From Corynebacterium kroppenstedtii DSM 44385 (GTDB lineage: Bacteria; Actinomycetota; Actinomycetes; Mycobacteriales; Mycobacteriaceae), in assembly GCF_000023145.1 (NCBI RefSeq), contig NC_012704.1:372001-436000 (forward strand): DNA of 64,000 nt, written 5' to 3'. Under the pieces are notes generated by a model, which was not told the DNA's origin, made no database searches, and worked only from the letters and a program-made list of their open reading frames with translations. Both the position numbers and the translations under genes were made by a program. Positions 38,143 to 48,444 of this stretch are shown in pieces (the first letter of the stretch is position 1; each line of letters begins with the position of its first letter).

Positions 38143-41100
38143 ATGGATTGGGTGACGGCTCGAGGTTCGATGAATGGCAGGCCACTGTCGTGGTCGCGGC
38201 TGGAGCGTATCTTATCAGGAACAGATACGGAGCCCATTTCTTCCTCGGACCCCTCACAAAATGCCACGTCATCGGGTGTTTCTCCGGCGCGGTCGGGTAC
38301 GGCGACGATGGTCTCTCATCGGGACGAGAGCTCTCGTCCTGGAGTTGACCACCGCGATCATATTCCTTTTGCTGAACTGCACGCATGTTCGGCATATTCA
38401 TTTCTCCGTGGAGCGTCGTCGCCCGCAGAGATGGTGGACTCGGCTGCCGAATTAGGCCTCGAAGCGCTCGCGTTGGTGGATCGTGACGGGGTGTATGGCG
38501 CGGTTCAGTTCGCGGAGGCTGCCGCCGATTCCGGAATCGCCACCATCTTCGGCGCGGAGCTGACATTGACGCCGTCTGTTTCCTCATCCCAGCCTGCGTC
38601 GTCGAAAAATGAAAGAATTTTAACGGTGCTCTGCCGTGGTGCGGAGGGGTATCGACGCCTGTCACGCGTGATTTCCGACGCCCACATGTGTACGGGCGAG
38701 AAGAATGAGGTGCGCTATCCGTCTCTTGACGAACTGGCCCGGCGCGGTGGTGACCACTGGATTATCCTGGCGGACTATTCATGGACGCCCTACCTCGATG
38801 AGCTCGTGGAGCATTTCCCTCGGGTTGTTGTGGAGCTCGACCGGCTGCTCGTGCCCGATGATGCCGACCGTCATGAAGAACAGTTGGAGGCCGCTGAACA
38901 GCTGGGTCTAGCGGCGGTGTATTCCTCCGCGGCCACTGCGGCGCGGCCAAAAAGTGGGCGTCTAGCAGGGGCGAAAACAGCGCTGAGGTATCGGAAAGAT
39001 GTTGAGGATGCGGAGCCGTACACGCATCCCATCGGCGGGACATACTTGCGCAGTGGGGCCGAAATGTTCGACGCCGACTATCCGGAACTCACGGCGAATA
39101 CGCTTGCCGTGGCCCGTGACTGTGCCTTCACGCTGACCACCATTGCGCCGGAGCTTCCTGATTGGCCGGTCCCGGAAGGGTATACCGAAATTACCTGGCT
39201 AGAGCACATGGTGGAGAAGCGAGGCGCTGTGCGTTATGGCTCGCGGGAGGATAATCATGCAGCGTGGGCGCAAATTGATCACGAGCTCAACGTGATTGGG
39301 GGCTTGAATTTTCCGGGGTACTTCCTCATCGTGACGGATCTGGTCGACTTTTGCCGCCGGGCCAATATCCTGGCGCAGGGGAGAGGTTCGTCGGCCAACT
39401 CGGCGGTGTGTTTTGCCCTGGGGATTACCAATGTTGATCCCGTTGCTGCTGATCTTCTCTTTGAGCGCTTCCTCAGCCCAGAAAGGGAAGGGCCCCCGGA
39501 TATTGACCTGGACATTGAGTCGGGCCGTCGGGAAGAAGTGATCCAGTATTGCTACAACAAGTACGGCAGAGAAAACGCTGCTCAGGTGGCTAATGTCATT
39601 ACTTACCGACGACGGGGAGCCCTTCGCGATGCAGCCCGCGCTCTGGGGTATTCGTCTGGCCGCATCGACGCATGGGTGCGTGGCCTGGACGACGTCCCCA
39701 ACGATGTAGTCACCCTTGCCGATCAACTCCGCGGGCAACCCCGCCACCTGAGCATCCACTCGGGTGGGATGGTGATCTGTGACCGCCCCATTGCCGACGT
39801 TGTCCCCGTCGAGTGGGCACGAATGGAGAACCGCTCCATCATCCAGTGGGACAAAGACGACGCCGCCAGCGGAGGCCTCGTCAAATTTGATCTCCTCGGG
39901 CTCGGCATGTTGGAAGCCATCCACCATGCCATCGACCAAGTCCGCGACCATCGCGGACGAACAGTGAACCTGTGGCAACTCGGGCTCGATGATCCCGAGG
40001 TGTACGCCATGCTCGCCCGCGCCGACGCTGTGGGCGTATTCCAAGTGGAATCCCGCGCCCAAATGTCCGCCCTGCCCAGACTCAAGCCACGCGAGTTCTA
40101 CGATCTCGTCGTCCAGGTTGCCCTCATTCGCCCAGGTCCCATCCAAGGCGGGTCGGTCCACCCCTACATTCGACGTCGAAACGGTGAGGAAGCGGTCACC
40201 TTTGACCACCCCTGCCTCAAGGACGCGCTAGCAAAAACGCTGGGAGTCCCGCTGTTTCAGGAACAGGTCATGAGGGTTGCTGTTGACGCCGCAGGATTCA
40301 CGCCCGTCGAGGCCGACGCCCTCCGGCGTGCCATGGGGGCGAAGCGCTCTGCCAAGAAAATGGAGCAGCTCCACGAACGCTTCGCCCGCGGCTGCCGTGA
40401 GAAACACGGCATGGATGAGGCCACCATCACCACGCTGTGGAAGAAAATCATTGCCTTCGCCGCCTACGGTTTCCCCGAATCCCACGCACAATCCTTCGCG
40501 TCGATCGTCTACTTCTCCGCGTGGTTCAAGCGCTACTACCCGGCGGAATTCTGCGTCGCCCTCCTCCGCGCCCAGCCCATGGGGTTTTACTCCCCACAGT
40601 CGCTCATTGCCGACGCCCGACGCCACGGCGTCGAGATCCTCCCCATCGACGTCAACCACTCCGACGTAGAGGCCAACGCCATCGACAACCCTGACCTGGA
40701 ACCCGGCGCCCCCAACAGTCTGAGACTGGGGCTCGACGCTGTGAAGGGCCTCGGCGCCCGTGGGGCGAAAGCCGTCGTTCAGGCGCGCGCAGATGGCGGC
40801 CCCTTTACACGAATCGCGGATCTATCGCGCCGGGCGGGAATCAGTGTGTCCCAGGTGGAGGCGCTGGCTACCGCAGGTGCGCTCCGCAGCATGGGGATCG
40901 ACCGGCGTGAAGGCCTGTGGGCTGCAGGAATTGCGGCCCATGAACGGCCAGGCATGCTCCCCGGGATGAGTGAAATCTCGATACCGTCTCTACCAGGGAT
41001 GAGCGCGTTTGAACTTGCCGCGGCGGACATCGCATCGACGGGCATCACAGCCGATATCCACCCCGTCGAACTACTGAGAAAACACCTGGACAATGCGGGG

Positions 41101-41427
41101 ATCATATCCATTAGGCAGCTGGCGTCGTGCGAAGACTCCACCCGCGTGACCGTCGCGGGGACAGTCACACACCGTCAACGGCCAGGAACCGCAGGAGGCG
41201 TGGTTTTCCTCGGCCTGGAAGACGAAACAGGCCTTGCGAACATCACAGTGTCCCCCGGGTGCTGGACGCGCTACAGAACGGTGGCCCAAACATCACGCAT
41301 GGTCGCTATACGGGGAATCGTCCACAACGCAGCCGGGGCTGTTGCTGTCGTGGCAGACCGCATCGACTCTCTGGACACCACACTGGGAGGAGCAGCCCTT
41401 GCCGGACCATCACGAGATTTCCGGTGA
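38143..41427 (+). CDS. dnaE2: Error-prone DNA polymerase DnaE2
   Basis: C-family polymerase alpha subunit of the SOS mutasome, 1094 aa. It has the N-terminal PHP domain (FAELHACSAYSFLRGASSPAE), the catalytic aspartates in PPDIDLDIESGRREEV, the finger region near AYGFPESHAQSFASIVYFSAW, and a C-terminal OB-fold. A later in-frame ATG at 38170 is possible; 38143 fits a leaderless start behind the TAATCT box. It works with imuA' and imuB encoded 6 kb upstream. The stop is 37 nt from the convergent trmL-like gene. Confidence 0.95.
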   Translation: MDWVTARGSMNGRPLSWSRLERILSGTDTEPISSSDPSQNATSSGVSPARSGTATMVSHRDESSRPGVDHRDHIPFAELHACSAYSFLRGASSPAEMVDSAAELGLEALALVDRDGVYGAVQFAEAAADSGIATIFGAELTLTPSVSSSQPASSKNERILTVLCRGAEGYRRLSRVISDAHMCTGEKNEVRYPSLDELARRGGDHWIILADYSWTPYLDELVEHFPRVVVELDRLLVPDDADRHEEQLEAAEQLGLAAVYSSAATAARPKSGRLAGAKTALRYRKDVEDAEPYTHPIGGTYLRSGAEMFDADYPELTANTLAVARDCAFTLTTIAPELPDWPVPEGYTEITWLEHMVEKRGAVRYGSREDNHAAWAQIDHELNVIGGLNFPGYFLIVTDLVDFCRRANILAQGRGSSANSAVCFALGITNVDPVAADLLFERFLSPEREGPPDIDLDIESGRREEVIQYCYNKYGRENAAQVANVITYRRRGALRDAARALGYSSGRIDAWVRGLDDVPNDVVTLADQLRGQPRHLSIHSGGMVICDRPIADVVPVEWARMENRSIIQWDKDDAASGGLVKFDLLGLGMLEAIHHAIDQVRDHRGRTVNLWQLGLDDPEVYAMLARADAVGVFQVESRAQMSALPRLKPREFYDLVVQVALIRPGPIQGGSVHPYIRRRNGEEAVTFDHPCLKDALAKTLGVPLFQEQVMRVAVDAAGFTPVEADALRRAMGAKRSAKKMEQLHERFARGCREKHGMDEATITTLWKKIIAFAAYGFPESHAQSFASIVYFSAWFKRYYPAEFCVALLRAQPMGFYSPQSLIADARRHGVEILPIDVNHSDVEANAIDNPDLEPGAPNSLRLGLDAVKGLGARGAKAVVQARADGGPFTRIADLSRRAGISVSQVEALATAGALRSMGIDRREGLWAAGIAAHERPGMLPGMSEISIPSLPGMSAFELAAADIASTGITADIHPVELLRKHLDNAGIISIRQLASCEDSTRVTVAGTVTHRQRPGTAGGVVFLGLEDETGLANITVSPGCWTRYRTVAQTSRMVAIRGIVHNAAGAVAVVADRIDSLDTTLGGAALAGPSRDFR

Positions 41428-41464
41428 CCGCCTATACGCCCCGGGCAAGCACTACTACGCCCAC

Positions 41465-42052
41465 CTATACGCCCTGGTAGCCGAGCTGGCGCCACGCTTC
41501 GTAAGCACCCACCGCCGCCGCGTTCGACAAATTCATCGACCGGCGCCCGGGAAGCATAGGGATCCGCACGTGGCTCGTAATCCGGGGATCGGCCAACGCC
41601 TCCGCACTCAGGCCGGTCGGTTCACAACCGAAAAGGAGCACATCGCCCCACTGGTAGGGCACAGTGTCTACGCGCACCGACGTATGCGACGTGAACGCAT
41701 AGACCTTCGGCCCATCCGGCGCCCCCGCGCCCAACGTCGTTAAACACTCGTCCAAGCTGGGGTGAATAGTCACGTCTACCAAGTCGTGATAGTCCAGCCC
41801 GGCTCGTCGTAAATTCTTTTCCTCCAAATTGAACCCCAGCGGTTCGCACAAATGCAGATGCGCCCCTACACCTGCGCACATGCGGATCGCATTGCCAGTG
41901 TTCGGAGGTATCACCGGCTGGTCAAACACAACATGAAGGGGAGGGTTGGGGTTGCGGATCGTGTCCTCGCCCAGCGCACGCGCTATCCCATGGGCCCGAT
42001 CATGCACCGACTTAAGATCGCGCACCGAATTCACATCAGCTTCACTCATCAT
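41465..42052 (-). CDS. trmL: tRNA (cytidine/uridine-2'-O-)-methyltransferase TrmL-like
   Basis: SPOUT-class methyltransferase of 195 aa, the size and pattern of TrmL, which methylates the wobble base ribose of certain leucine tRNAs. Motifs seen are PPNTGNAIRMCAGVGAHLHL near the N-terminus, FGCEPTGLSAEAL in the middle and LNLSNAAAVGAYEAWRQLG at the C-terminal knot. The start could be either of two adjacent ATG codons (42052 or 42049). The symbol is by family similarity. Confidence 0.87.
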   Translation of the reverse strand: MMSEADVNSVRDLKSVHDRAHGIARALGEDTIRNPNPPLHVVFDQPVIPPNTGNAIRMCAGVGAHLHLCEPLGFNLEEKNLRRAGLDYHDLVDVTIHPSLDECLTTLGAGAPDGPKVYAFTSHTSVRVDTVPYQWGDVLLFGCEPTGLSAEALADPRITSHVRIPMLPGRRSMNLSNAAAVGAYEAWRQLGYQGV

Positions 42053-42127
42053 GGATTACCGTACTCACCCTCGATCCACTGATTCCCGCTGCCACCGCGC
42101 CGAACTCGCTAACGTGCTCACTGCCGC

Positions 42128-43192
42128 TTAGCTAGCCGTAGCACCACCGTCGATAGACAAGCTAGAGCCGGTAATCAGGCGCGCATAGTCGGAGCACAAC
42201 CAAATGATTTGTGCAGCGACTTCATCCACCGTCGCCATTTCCTTGATCGAATTACGGTTCAGCAGCACTTTCTCTACGACTTCATCTTCGGGGAGCCAAT
42301 GCAGCGCAGCCTGCTGCCGGATCTGCTTCTGAACCTGCGCAGTCCTCGTAAAACCGGGGTTCACACAATTCGCGGTCACACCATGAGGCCCACCCTCAAT
42401 CGCCGTAACCTTCGTCAAACCCTCCAAGCCATGCATCGCGGACGTGTAGGCCACACGCCCTTCCGACCCGCGGAGCCCATGCACGCTACACACATTCACA
42501 ATGCGCCCCCACTCTTCCTCGTACATGTGGGGGAGCGCCGCCCGAGTCAGCAAAAACGGTGCCGTCAACATGGTGTCGATAATCCGATCCCAGTCCGCTG
42601 GTTCGTAATCCTCAATATGGGCAATCACCTGCGAACCTGCACAGTTGACCAAAATATCGCAGTCCAGAGTCATCTCGGCCAGGAGTTCGTGGTCGCGCAA
42701 ATCCACATCCCACACTTCCGCGGAACCACCGAGCTCATGGATATCATCCACCGTTCCATCGGTATCCTGACCAATTAAATCAGCGACGATGACGTGCGCA
42801 CCCGACGCCGCCAACGCCCCCGCCGCAGCCGCACCAATCCCGCCGGCACCCCCAGTGACGACGGCGGTACGTCCACTTAAATCGACAGAAATAAAACCAT
42901 GCGGTTCAGTTTCGACGACGCTCTGGCCGGCGTTTGATTTCACATTCAACGATGATGCGGTGACGCTCTGATCCTGGCGCGCGCCCGTGGTGTCGGTGGT
43001 GTTCGCGGTGGCCTCGGCGCGGTCGAAATGTGATCCTTGCGTCTCGCTCGTCGAGGAGGTCGGGGTAGAAGCGCTATCGGTGTCTGCTGAGCCGTCGGTG
43101 CCTGCTGAGCTATCCGTACCTTCCGCGCCGCCGGAGCCTCCTAAGCCTTCCGAGTCGTCGGGGCGAGGCGAAGCAGATTTCTTCCGAATCAT
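42128..43192 (-). CDS. Short-chain dehydrogenase, 3-hydroxybutyrate dehydrogenase-like, with altered catalytic motif
   Basis: SDR of 354 aa most like D-3-hydroxybutyrate dehydrogenases. The nucleotide-binding TGGAGGIG (113-120), NCAG (183-186), catalytic S236 and Y249 are present. The family lysine four residues after the tyrosine is Met253 (AYTSAMHGLEG, ATG codon at 42434-42436 on the minus strand). A single base change from AAG would explain it, and activity is doubtful. Residues 1-100 are a low-complexity Ser/Thr/Asp/Gly-rich extension not found in the family. The start is supported by TAGGAG about 11 nt upstream of the ATG. Substrate is unproven. Confidence 0.82.
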   Translation of the reverse strand: MIRKKSASPRPDDSEGLGGSGGAEGTDSSAGTDGSADTDSASTPTSSTSETQGSHFDRAEATANTTDTTGARQDQSVTASSLNVKSNAGQSVVETEPHGFISVDLSGRTAVVTGGAGGIGAAAAGALAASGAHVIVADLIGQDTDGTVDDIHELGGSAEVWDVDLRDHELLAEMTLDCDILVNCAGSQVIAHIEDYEPADWDRIIDTMLTAPFLLTRAALPHMYEEEWGRIVNVCSVHGLRGSEGRVAYTSAMHGLEGLTKVTAIEGGPHGVTANCVNPGFTRTAQVQKQIRQQAALHWLPEDEVVEKVLLNRNSIKEMATVDEVAAQIIWLCSDYARLITGSSLSIDGGATAS

Positions 43193-43634
43193 GATGATGT
43201 GTCTCCTACGTGGTGTTGTCGATTATTAATTGTGCGCGCTGGAGCGCGATCGTTATGTTGGGCTACTTTAGCCAGCGCCATGCAACCCCGCAGCCGCCGT
43301 CGCAGTAAGTTCGAGCGGGGGTGTCGCCGATCGTGCGCAATTTCGGCCTCATATCGCTATGTTCGCTCCCGGCGTACGCGCATCCGAACCCCCGTCGAAA
43401 AGGTCTTTGAACTGCATAAACAAGCCTGCAGCAGTATGTCTGATGTCCCATTTTCGACGTTTTGGGCCGAGTAATCTTCCTCAAGGGGAAGTTCATGTCC
43501 GGCCCAGCCGTTACAGTGGTGTGAAACCATAAGTCGCTGGTGTGTCTGTTACCCCGTTCGGTGAGCATCCACCGTCCCGGAGAGAAGAACCCAACGGCCG
43601 GACAACACTTATTTTTCAACGCGAAGGACAGTAC
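43193..43634. other. Intergenic region upstream of clpC
   Basis: About 440 bases with no gene supported. It must contain the clpC promoter and the divergent SDR promoter. A perfect inverted repeat CGCGCT-GG-AGCGCG lies near 43235-43255. No clear ClgR-type or HspR-type site was found. Confidence 0.5.
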
Positions 43635-46346
43635 ATGTTTGAGAGGTTTACAGACCGCGCCCGTCGTGTGGTTGTGCTCGCCCAGGAAGAAGCTAGGGCA
43701 TTAAATCACAATTACATCGGTACGGAGCACATTCTGCTCGGCCTCATCCGCGAGGGTGAGGGTGTCGCTGCGAAAGCTCTCGAGTCGATGGGAATTTCCC
43801 GCGAGGCTGTCCGCAGCGAAGTAGAAGACATCATTGGCGAGGGATCACAGCCGCCCAGCGGTTACATCCCCTTTACCCCGCGCGCGAAGAAAGTCCTGGA
43901 GCTTTCGCTGCGTGAGGCTCTGCAGTTAGGCCACAAGTACATCGGCACGGAGCACATTCTGCTCGGCCTCATCCGCGAGGGTGAAGGCGTCGCCGCGCAG
44001 GTGCTCGTCAAATTAGGGGCAGATCTCCCGCGCGTCCGCCAGCAAGTTATCCAGCTGCTCTCGGGCTACGAAGGCCAGGGCGACGAGTCTCAGGAGCCGG
44101 GAACGAGTGAGCCCGCCGGAGCTGGTGTCGGTTCGGCCACGTTAGGGCGTTCGTCCAATAACGAGTCGGGGCGCAAGTCCAACTCGCTGGTCCTTGACCA
44201 GTTCGGCCGGAACCTCACCCAGGCCGCGAAGGATGGCAAGCTCGATCCGGTCGTCGGCCGTGAAAAAGAGATCGAGCGCATTATGCAGGTCCTCAGCCGC
44301 CGGACCAAGAACAACCCGGTCCTGATCGGCGAGCCTGGCGTTGGTAAAACCGCCGTCGTCGAGGGGCTTGCTCTGGACATTGTCAATGGCAAGGTCCCGG
44401 AGATTTTGAAGGACAAGCAGCTGTATTCCCTGGATATGGGCTCGCTGGTTGCTGGTTCTCGTTACCGCGGTGACTTCGAGGAGCGTCTGAAGAAGGTTCT
44501 GAAGGAAATTAACCAGCGCGGCGACATCATCCTCTTTATCGACGAGATCCACACCATTGTTGGTGCGGGTGCCGCCGAAGGCGCCATCGATGCCGCGTCG
44601 CTGTTGAAGCCGAAGCTGGCCCGCGGGGAGCTCCAGACCATCGGTGCCACGACGCTGGATGAGTACCGGAAGCACATCGAAAAAGATGCCGCCTTGGAGC
44701 GTCGTTTCCAGCCTGTTCAGGTTCCGGAGCCGTCCGTCGAGCTGTCGGTCGAGATTCTGAAGGGCCTGCGCCCGAAGTATGAGGCACACCACCATGTTTC
44801 CATTACCGACGCTGCCCTCGTCGCGGCTGCGTCGCTGTCTGACCGCTACATCAACGATCGTTTCTTGCCGGATAAGGCCGTTGACCTTATCGATGAGGCT
44901 GGTGCGCGGATGCGCATCAAGCGGATGACCGCGCCGGAGTCTCTCCGCAAGGTCGACGAGAAGATCGCGAAGATTCGTAAGCAAAAAGAAGCGGCTATTG
45001 ACGATCAGGACTTCGAAAAAGCCGCTGGCCTGCGCGATCAGGAGCGGAAGCTCGGCGAAGAGCGCGAGGAGAAAGAACGTCAGTGGCGTTCCGGTGAACT
45101 GGAAGACGTTGCCGAAGTCGGTGAGGAACAGATCGCGGAGGTCCTGGCGAACTGGACCGGCATCCCCGTGTTCAAGCTCACCGAGGAAGAATCCGACCGT
45201 TTGCTGCACATGGAGGAAGAGCTCCACAAGCGCATCATCGGCCAGGAAGACGCAGTCAAGTCCGTCTCCCGTGCTATCCGACGCACCCGTGCCGGCCTGA
45301 AGGACCCGCGTCGTCCGTCCGGCTCGTTCATCTTCGCTGGCCCGTCCGGCGTCGGCAAGACCGAGCTGTCGAAGGCATTGGCGGAATTCCTTTTCGGGGA
45401 AGACGATGCCCTCATCCAGATTGACATGTCCGAGTTCCACGACAAGTTCACCGCGTCGCGTCTCTTCGGTGCCCCTCCGGGGTACGTCGGCTACGAAGAG
45501 GGCGGCCAGCTGACCGAGAAGGTCCGCCGCAAGCCGTTCTCCGTGGTGCTCTTCGACGAGATTGAGAAGGCCAATAACGAGATTTATAACACGCTGTTGC
45601 AGGTCTTGGAAGATGGCCGGCTCACCGACGGTCAGGGTCGCGTGGTCGACTTCAAGAACACCGTTCTGATCTTCACCTCGAACCTCGGTACCGGGGATAT
45701 CTCGAAGGCCGTGGGCATGGGCTTCTCTGGGGTCGGCGAGACTGACGAAGAAGGCCGCTACGAGCGGATGAAGTCGAAGGTCAACGACGAACTCAAGAAG
45801 CACTTCCGCCCCGAGTTCCTCAACCGTATCGACGACATCGTCGTGTTCCACCAGCTCACCCAGGATCAGATCATCCAGATGGTCGACCTGCTGGTGAACC
45901 GCGTGGGCATCGCCTTGCGCGCCAAGGACATGGACATCGAGCTCACTGACAAGGCCAAGAAGCTCCTGGCGAAGCGCGGATTCGATCCCGTCCTGGGTGC
46001 CCGCCCGCTGCGTCGCACCATTCAGCGCGAGATCGAGGATCAGCTCTCGGAGAAGATCCTCTACGGCGAAGTTGCCGCCGGTGAACTGGTCACCGTGGAT
46101 GTTGAGAACTGGGACGGCGAAGGCAAGGGCGACGATGCCAAGTTCACGTTCTCCACGTCGACGAAGCCGGGTGCCGTGATGGGCGAGGGCGAGTCCAGCC
46201 TGGAAGAGCGCAAGGAGGATGCGGACGACTCCTCCGACGAGGCCGACCAGATCGTGCCGATGGAGTACTCCTCCAACGCCTCATCGGGTAGTGGCCCCGA
46301 CGCTGGCACCTCCGGGTCCGGAGCCGCCCAGCCCGAATCTGAGTAA
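43635..46346 (+). CDS. clpC: ATP-dependent Clp protease ATPase subunit ClpC
   Basis: AAA+ unfoldase that feeds proteins to ClpP. The 903-aa protein has two N-terminal Clp repeats (both containing [20 protein letters not shown]), first ATPase Walker [14 protein letters not shown], a UVR/coiled-coil middle domain near [18 protein letters not shown], and second Walker [15 protein letters not shown]. The ATG at 43635 has AAGGA 6 nt upstream and gives the standard start [13 protein letters not shown]; the longer frame is rejected. An acidic tail of about 55 residues follows the last domain. Confidence 0.97.
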   Translation: MFERFTDRARRVVVLAQEEARALNHNYIGTEHILLGLIREGEGVAAKALESMGISREAVRSEVEDIIGEGSQPPSGYIPFTPRAKKVLELSLREALQLGHKYIGTEHILLGLIREGEGVAAQVLVKLGADLPRVRQQVIQLLSGYEGQGDESQEPGTSEPAGAGVGSATLGRSSNNESGRKSNSLVLDQFGRNLTQAAKDGKLDPVVGREKEIERIMQVLSRRTKNNPVLIGEPGVGKTAVVEGLALDIVNGKVPEILKDKQLYSLDMGSLVAGSRYRGDFEERLKKVLKEINQRGDIILFIDEIHTIVGAGAAEGAIDAASLLKPKLARGELQTIGATTLDEYRKHIEKDAALERRFQPVQVPEPSVELSVEILKGLRPKYEAHHHVSITDAALVAAASLSDRYINDRFLPDKAVDLIDEAGARMRIKRMTAPESLRKVDEKIAKIRKQKEAAIDDQDFEKAAGLRDQERKLGEEREEKERQWRSGELEDVAEVGEEQIAEVLANWTGIPVFKLTEEESDRLLHMEEELHKRIIGQEDAVKSVSRAIRRTRAGLKDPRRPSGSFIFAGPSGVGKTELSKALAEFLFGEDDALIQIDMSEFHDKFTASRLFGAPPGYVGYEEGGQLTEKVRRKPFSVVLFDEIEKANNEIYNTLLQVLEDGRLTDGQGRVVDFKNTVLIFTSNLGTGDISKAVGMGFSGVGETDEEGRYERMKSKVNDELKKHFRPEFLNRIDDIVVFHQLTQDQIIQMVDLLVNRVGIALRAKDMDIELTDKAKKLLAKRGFDPVLGARPLRRTIQREIEDQLSEKILYGEVAAGELVTVDVENWDGEGKGDDAKFTFSTSTKPGAVMGEGESSLEERKEDADDSSDEADQIVPMEYSSNASSGSGPDAGTSGSGAAQPESE

Positions 46347-46352
46347 GCGGGG

Positions 46353-47396
46353 CTACCGGGGGAGCCCTAGCTTTCCATCAGTATCCACAACGAGCCCATC
46401 AACCAGCAGCGATTGAAGGGCTCGGTGGAGCTGTTCTTCATCTTTCGACGCGTGCGCGATCGCGTCCCTTTCAACGGGGCCAGTCGCGTCACGCAAAACC
46501 TTCATGATCGCCCCGCGGACTTGCCGATCCGTACCCTCAAACTTCTGAACGCGTCGCGCCACAGCAGACCGTTCCGATTCAGTGGGTTCCGGGCAGCCCG
46601 CCAGGCGCCACGCACATGTGCGAACAAGGGGGCACTGCTCGCAGCGCGCTACCCGCGACGTACACACCAGCGCGCCGAGCTCCATGATCGACGCCGAAAA
46701 CACGGCAGAGCGCTCCACATCCGTCAGCTGCTCATTGCTCAGATGCCCGAGCCCGATGCCAGGACCGTCGAAAAGAGTCCCGGCCTCTACCGGAACCTCG
46801 GGTATCCCAGCCTTCTCCCGAATGTGCTGCACAATCGCGCCCACCGACGAGCCGGCTTGTTCCTCCGACACCGGCATCAGCGCCCGCATATCATCCAAAT
46901 CCGCACGCCGCGCCGGGCCCTGCAAATACTTCCCGTGGACAGCGCGCGCCATCACGCGTCGGATATTCGTATCCACCACAGGCACCGCCCACCCGTAAGC
47001 AAAACAGGCCACCGCCCGCGCGGTGTACTCACCAATGCCGGGCAAATCGAGCAGCTCATCCACCGTGGCAGGAACCGCACCAGAATGCTTATCGACGATC
47101 GTCCGTGCGCACTCGTGAAGACGGAGCGCCCGACGAGGGTAGCCCAGACGACCCCACGCGCGGAGGACCTCGTCACGCCCGGCGCGGGCGAAATCGGCTG
47201 GTGTCGGCCAACGGTCCATCCATTCGCGCCACGCAGGTTCGACGCGGGAGACCGGCGTTTGTTGGCTCATGACCTCGCTGAGGAGAACTCCCCACGCGGA
47301 GCACCCGGGCTCGCGCCAGGGGAGATGGCGGCCCGCCAGGATAAACCAGTCGTTGAGTTCGTCGACAAGAAAGGGTTCTGAATGGCCAGTAGACAT
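46353..47396 (-). CDS. mutY: A/G-specific adenine glycosylase MutY
   Basis: Removes adenine mispaired with 8-oxoguanine. The 347-aa protein has the helix-hairpin-helix LLDLPGIGEYTARAV with the catalytic aspartate in VDTNIRRVMAR, and the [4Fe-4S] cysteines C-x6-C-x2-C-x5-C in CTSRVARCEQCPLVRTC. The start at 47396 gives the usual N-terminus and avoids the longer frame that would run into the carbonic anhydrase region. No ribosome site precedes it, but TACAAT lies 8 nt before the ATG, so a leaderless message is likely. It is convergent with clpC. Confidence 0.93.
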   Translation of the reverse strand: MSTGHSEPFLVDELNDWFILAGRHLPWREPGCSAWGVLLSEVMSQQTPVSRVEPAWREWMDRWPTPADFARAGRDEVLRAWGRLGYPRRALRLHECARTIVDKHSGAVPATVDELLDLPGIGEYTARAVACFAYGWAVPVVDTNIRRVMARAVHGKYLQGPARRADLDDMRALMPVSEEQAGSSVGAIVQHIREKAGIPEVPVEAGTLFDGPGIGLGHLSNEQLTDVERSAVFSASIMELGALVCTSRVARCEQCPLVRTCAWRLAGCPEPTESERSAVARRVQKFEGTDRQVRGAIMKVLRDATGPVERDAIAHASKDEEQLHRALQSLLVDGLVVDTDGKLGLPR

Positions 47397-47624
47397 TGCG
47401 AATGATTGTAGTGCTGTGGCGAGTGAGTTGCTGCGGGCGGTCACGGGGCTGAGTACGGTTATTGGGTGACGCCCCTGATCACATTGCCCCGGTGGTGACC
47501 CGCGTGTCTGTGTGCCCCTGATGACGCGCGCCGGTGAATGAGCAGAGGTGCAGAGGTAGAGCCACCCATGACGAGTGTGGCAACCAGCCAACCAGTATGT
47601 GGACTTTTCATCCGGAGGATTCTC

Positions 47625-48329
47625 ATGACGACATCAGCACCCGGCTCCGACCCGCAGCCCACTCCTAGTACGAACGCGGACCCTGGTACGCCAGCGAACT
47701 CTAGTGCGCGTGCGGACGATCGCACCCCACAGGCTGTGCTCCAGCAGTTGCTGGACGGCAACGACCGCTTCGTGCAGGGCAAGGCGCTGCGCCCGCACCA
47801 GGATCGCGACCGGCTGTCCAGCCTGACCCAGGGGCAGGCCCCGAAAGCCGTGGTTCTGGCGTGCTCGGACTCCCGTGTGCCCGTCGAATTGCTCTTTGAC
47901 CAGGGGTTTGGCGATGTCTTCGTAATCCGCACGGCCGGCGAGATCGTGGACATGTCCGTGCTGGCCTCGCTCGAGTTCGCGGTGGAGGGCCTCGGTGTCT
48001 CACTGGTCGTGGTCCTCGGGCACGAGAGCTGCGGCGCGGTCAAGGCAGCCTCGGAGGCCATGTCCCAGGGTGCCGTTCCGGAATCCTTCCAGCGCGTGCT
48101 GGTGGAGAAAGTCGCCCCATCGGTCATGGTCGCCCGCTCTGAGGGGCACACCACCACCGATGACTACGAAAAACAACATGTGCGGTCCATTGTTGATCAC
48201 GTGGTCGGTCGGAGCCCCGAAATCACAGCAAAGCTTGCCGACGGCACCGTCGGCGTTGTTGGTCTCCGGTATTTACTGGAAAACGGCCAGGTCGAGGCGG
48301 TGACCGCGCGCGGCGTCGCGATGCCATAA
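47625..48329 (+). CDS. Beta-class carbonic anhydrase
   Basis: Interconverts carbon dioxide and bicarbonate, supplying carboxylases. The 234-aa protein has the zinc ligands and neighbours of the beta class: CSDSRVPVELLFDQG (Cys, and the Asp-Arg pair) and GHESCGAVKAA (His and Cys). The start at 47625 has GGAGG 6 nt upstream; the longer frame from 47538 is rejected. It is divergent from mutY, as in other corynebacteria. The first 30 residues are Ser/Thr/Pro-rich. Confidence 0.94.
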   Translation: MTTSAPGSDPQPTPSTNADPGTPANSSARADDRTPQAVLQQLLDGNDRFVQGKALRPHQDRDRLSSLTQGQAPKAVVLACSDSRVPVELLFDQGFGDVFVIRTAGEIVDMSVLASLEFAVEGLGVSLVVVLGHESCGAVKAASEAMSQGAVPESFQRVLVEKVAPSVMVARSEGHTTTDDYEKQHVRSIVDHVVGRSPEITAKLADGTVGVVGLRYLLENGQVEAVTARGVAMP

Positions 48330-48444
48330 AACACAGCGGACCGGGTGCACAAAACCACTCACCGACGAACTCCCAGCCCTCACGTGAGGTGACACGCCGT
48401 CCGGTTTCCGGCGGGGCAGCGGGAGTTCCCGTTAATCTAGTCAC

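Noticed and set aside
43230..43260. ClgR or heat-shock operator before clpC
   Set aside because: The inverted repeat CGCGCTGGAGCGCG has the wrong spacing for the ClgR motif as I know it.
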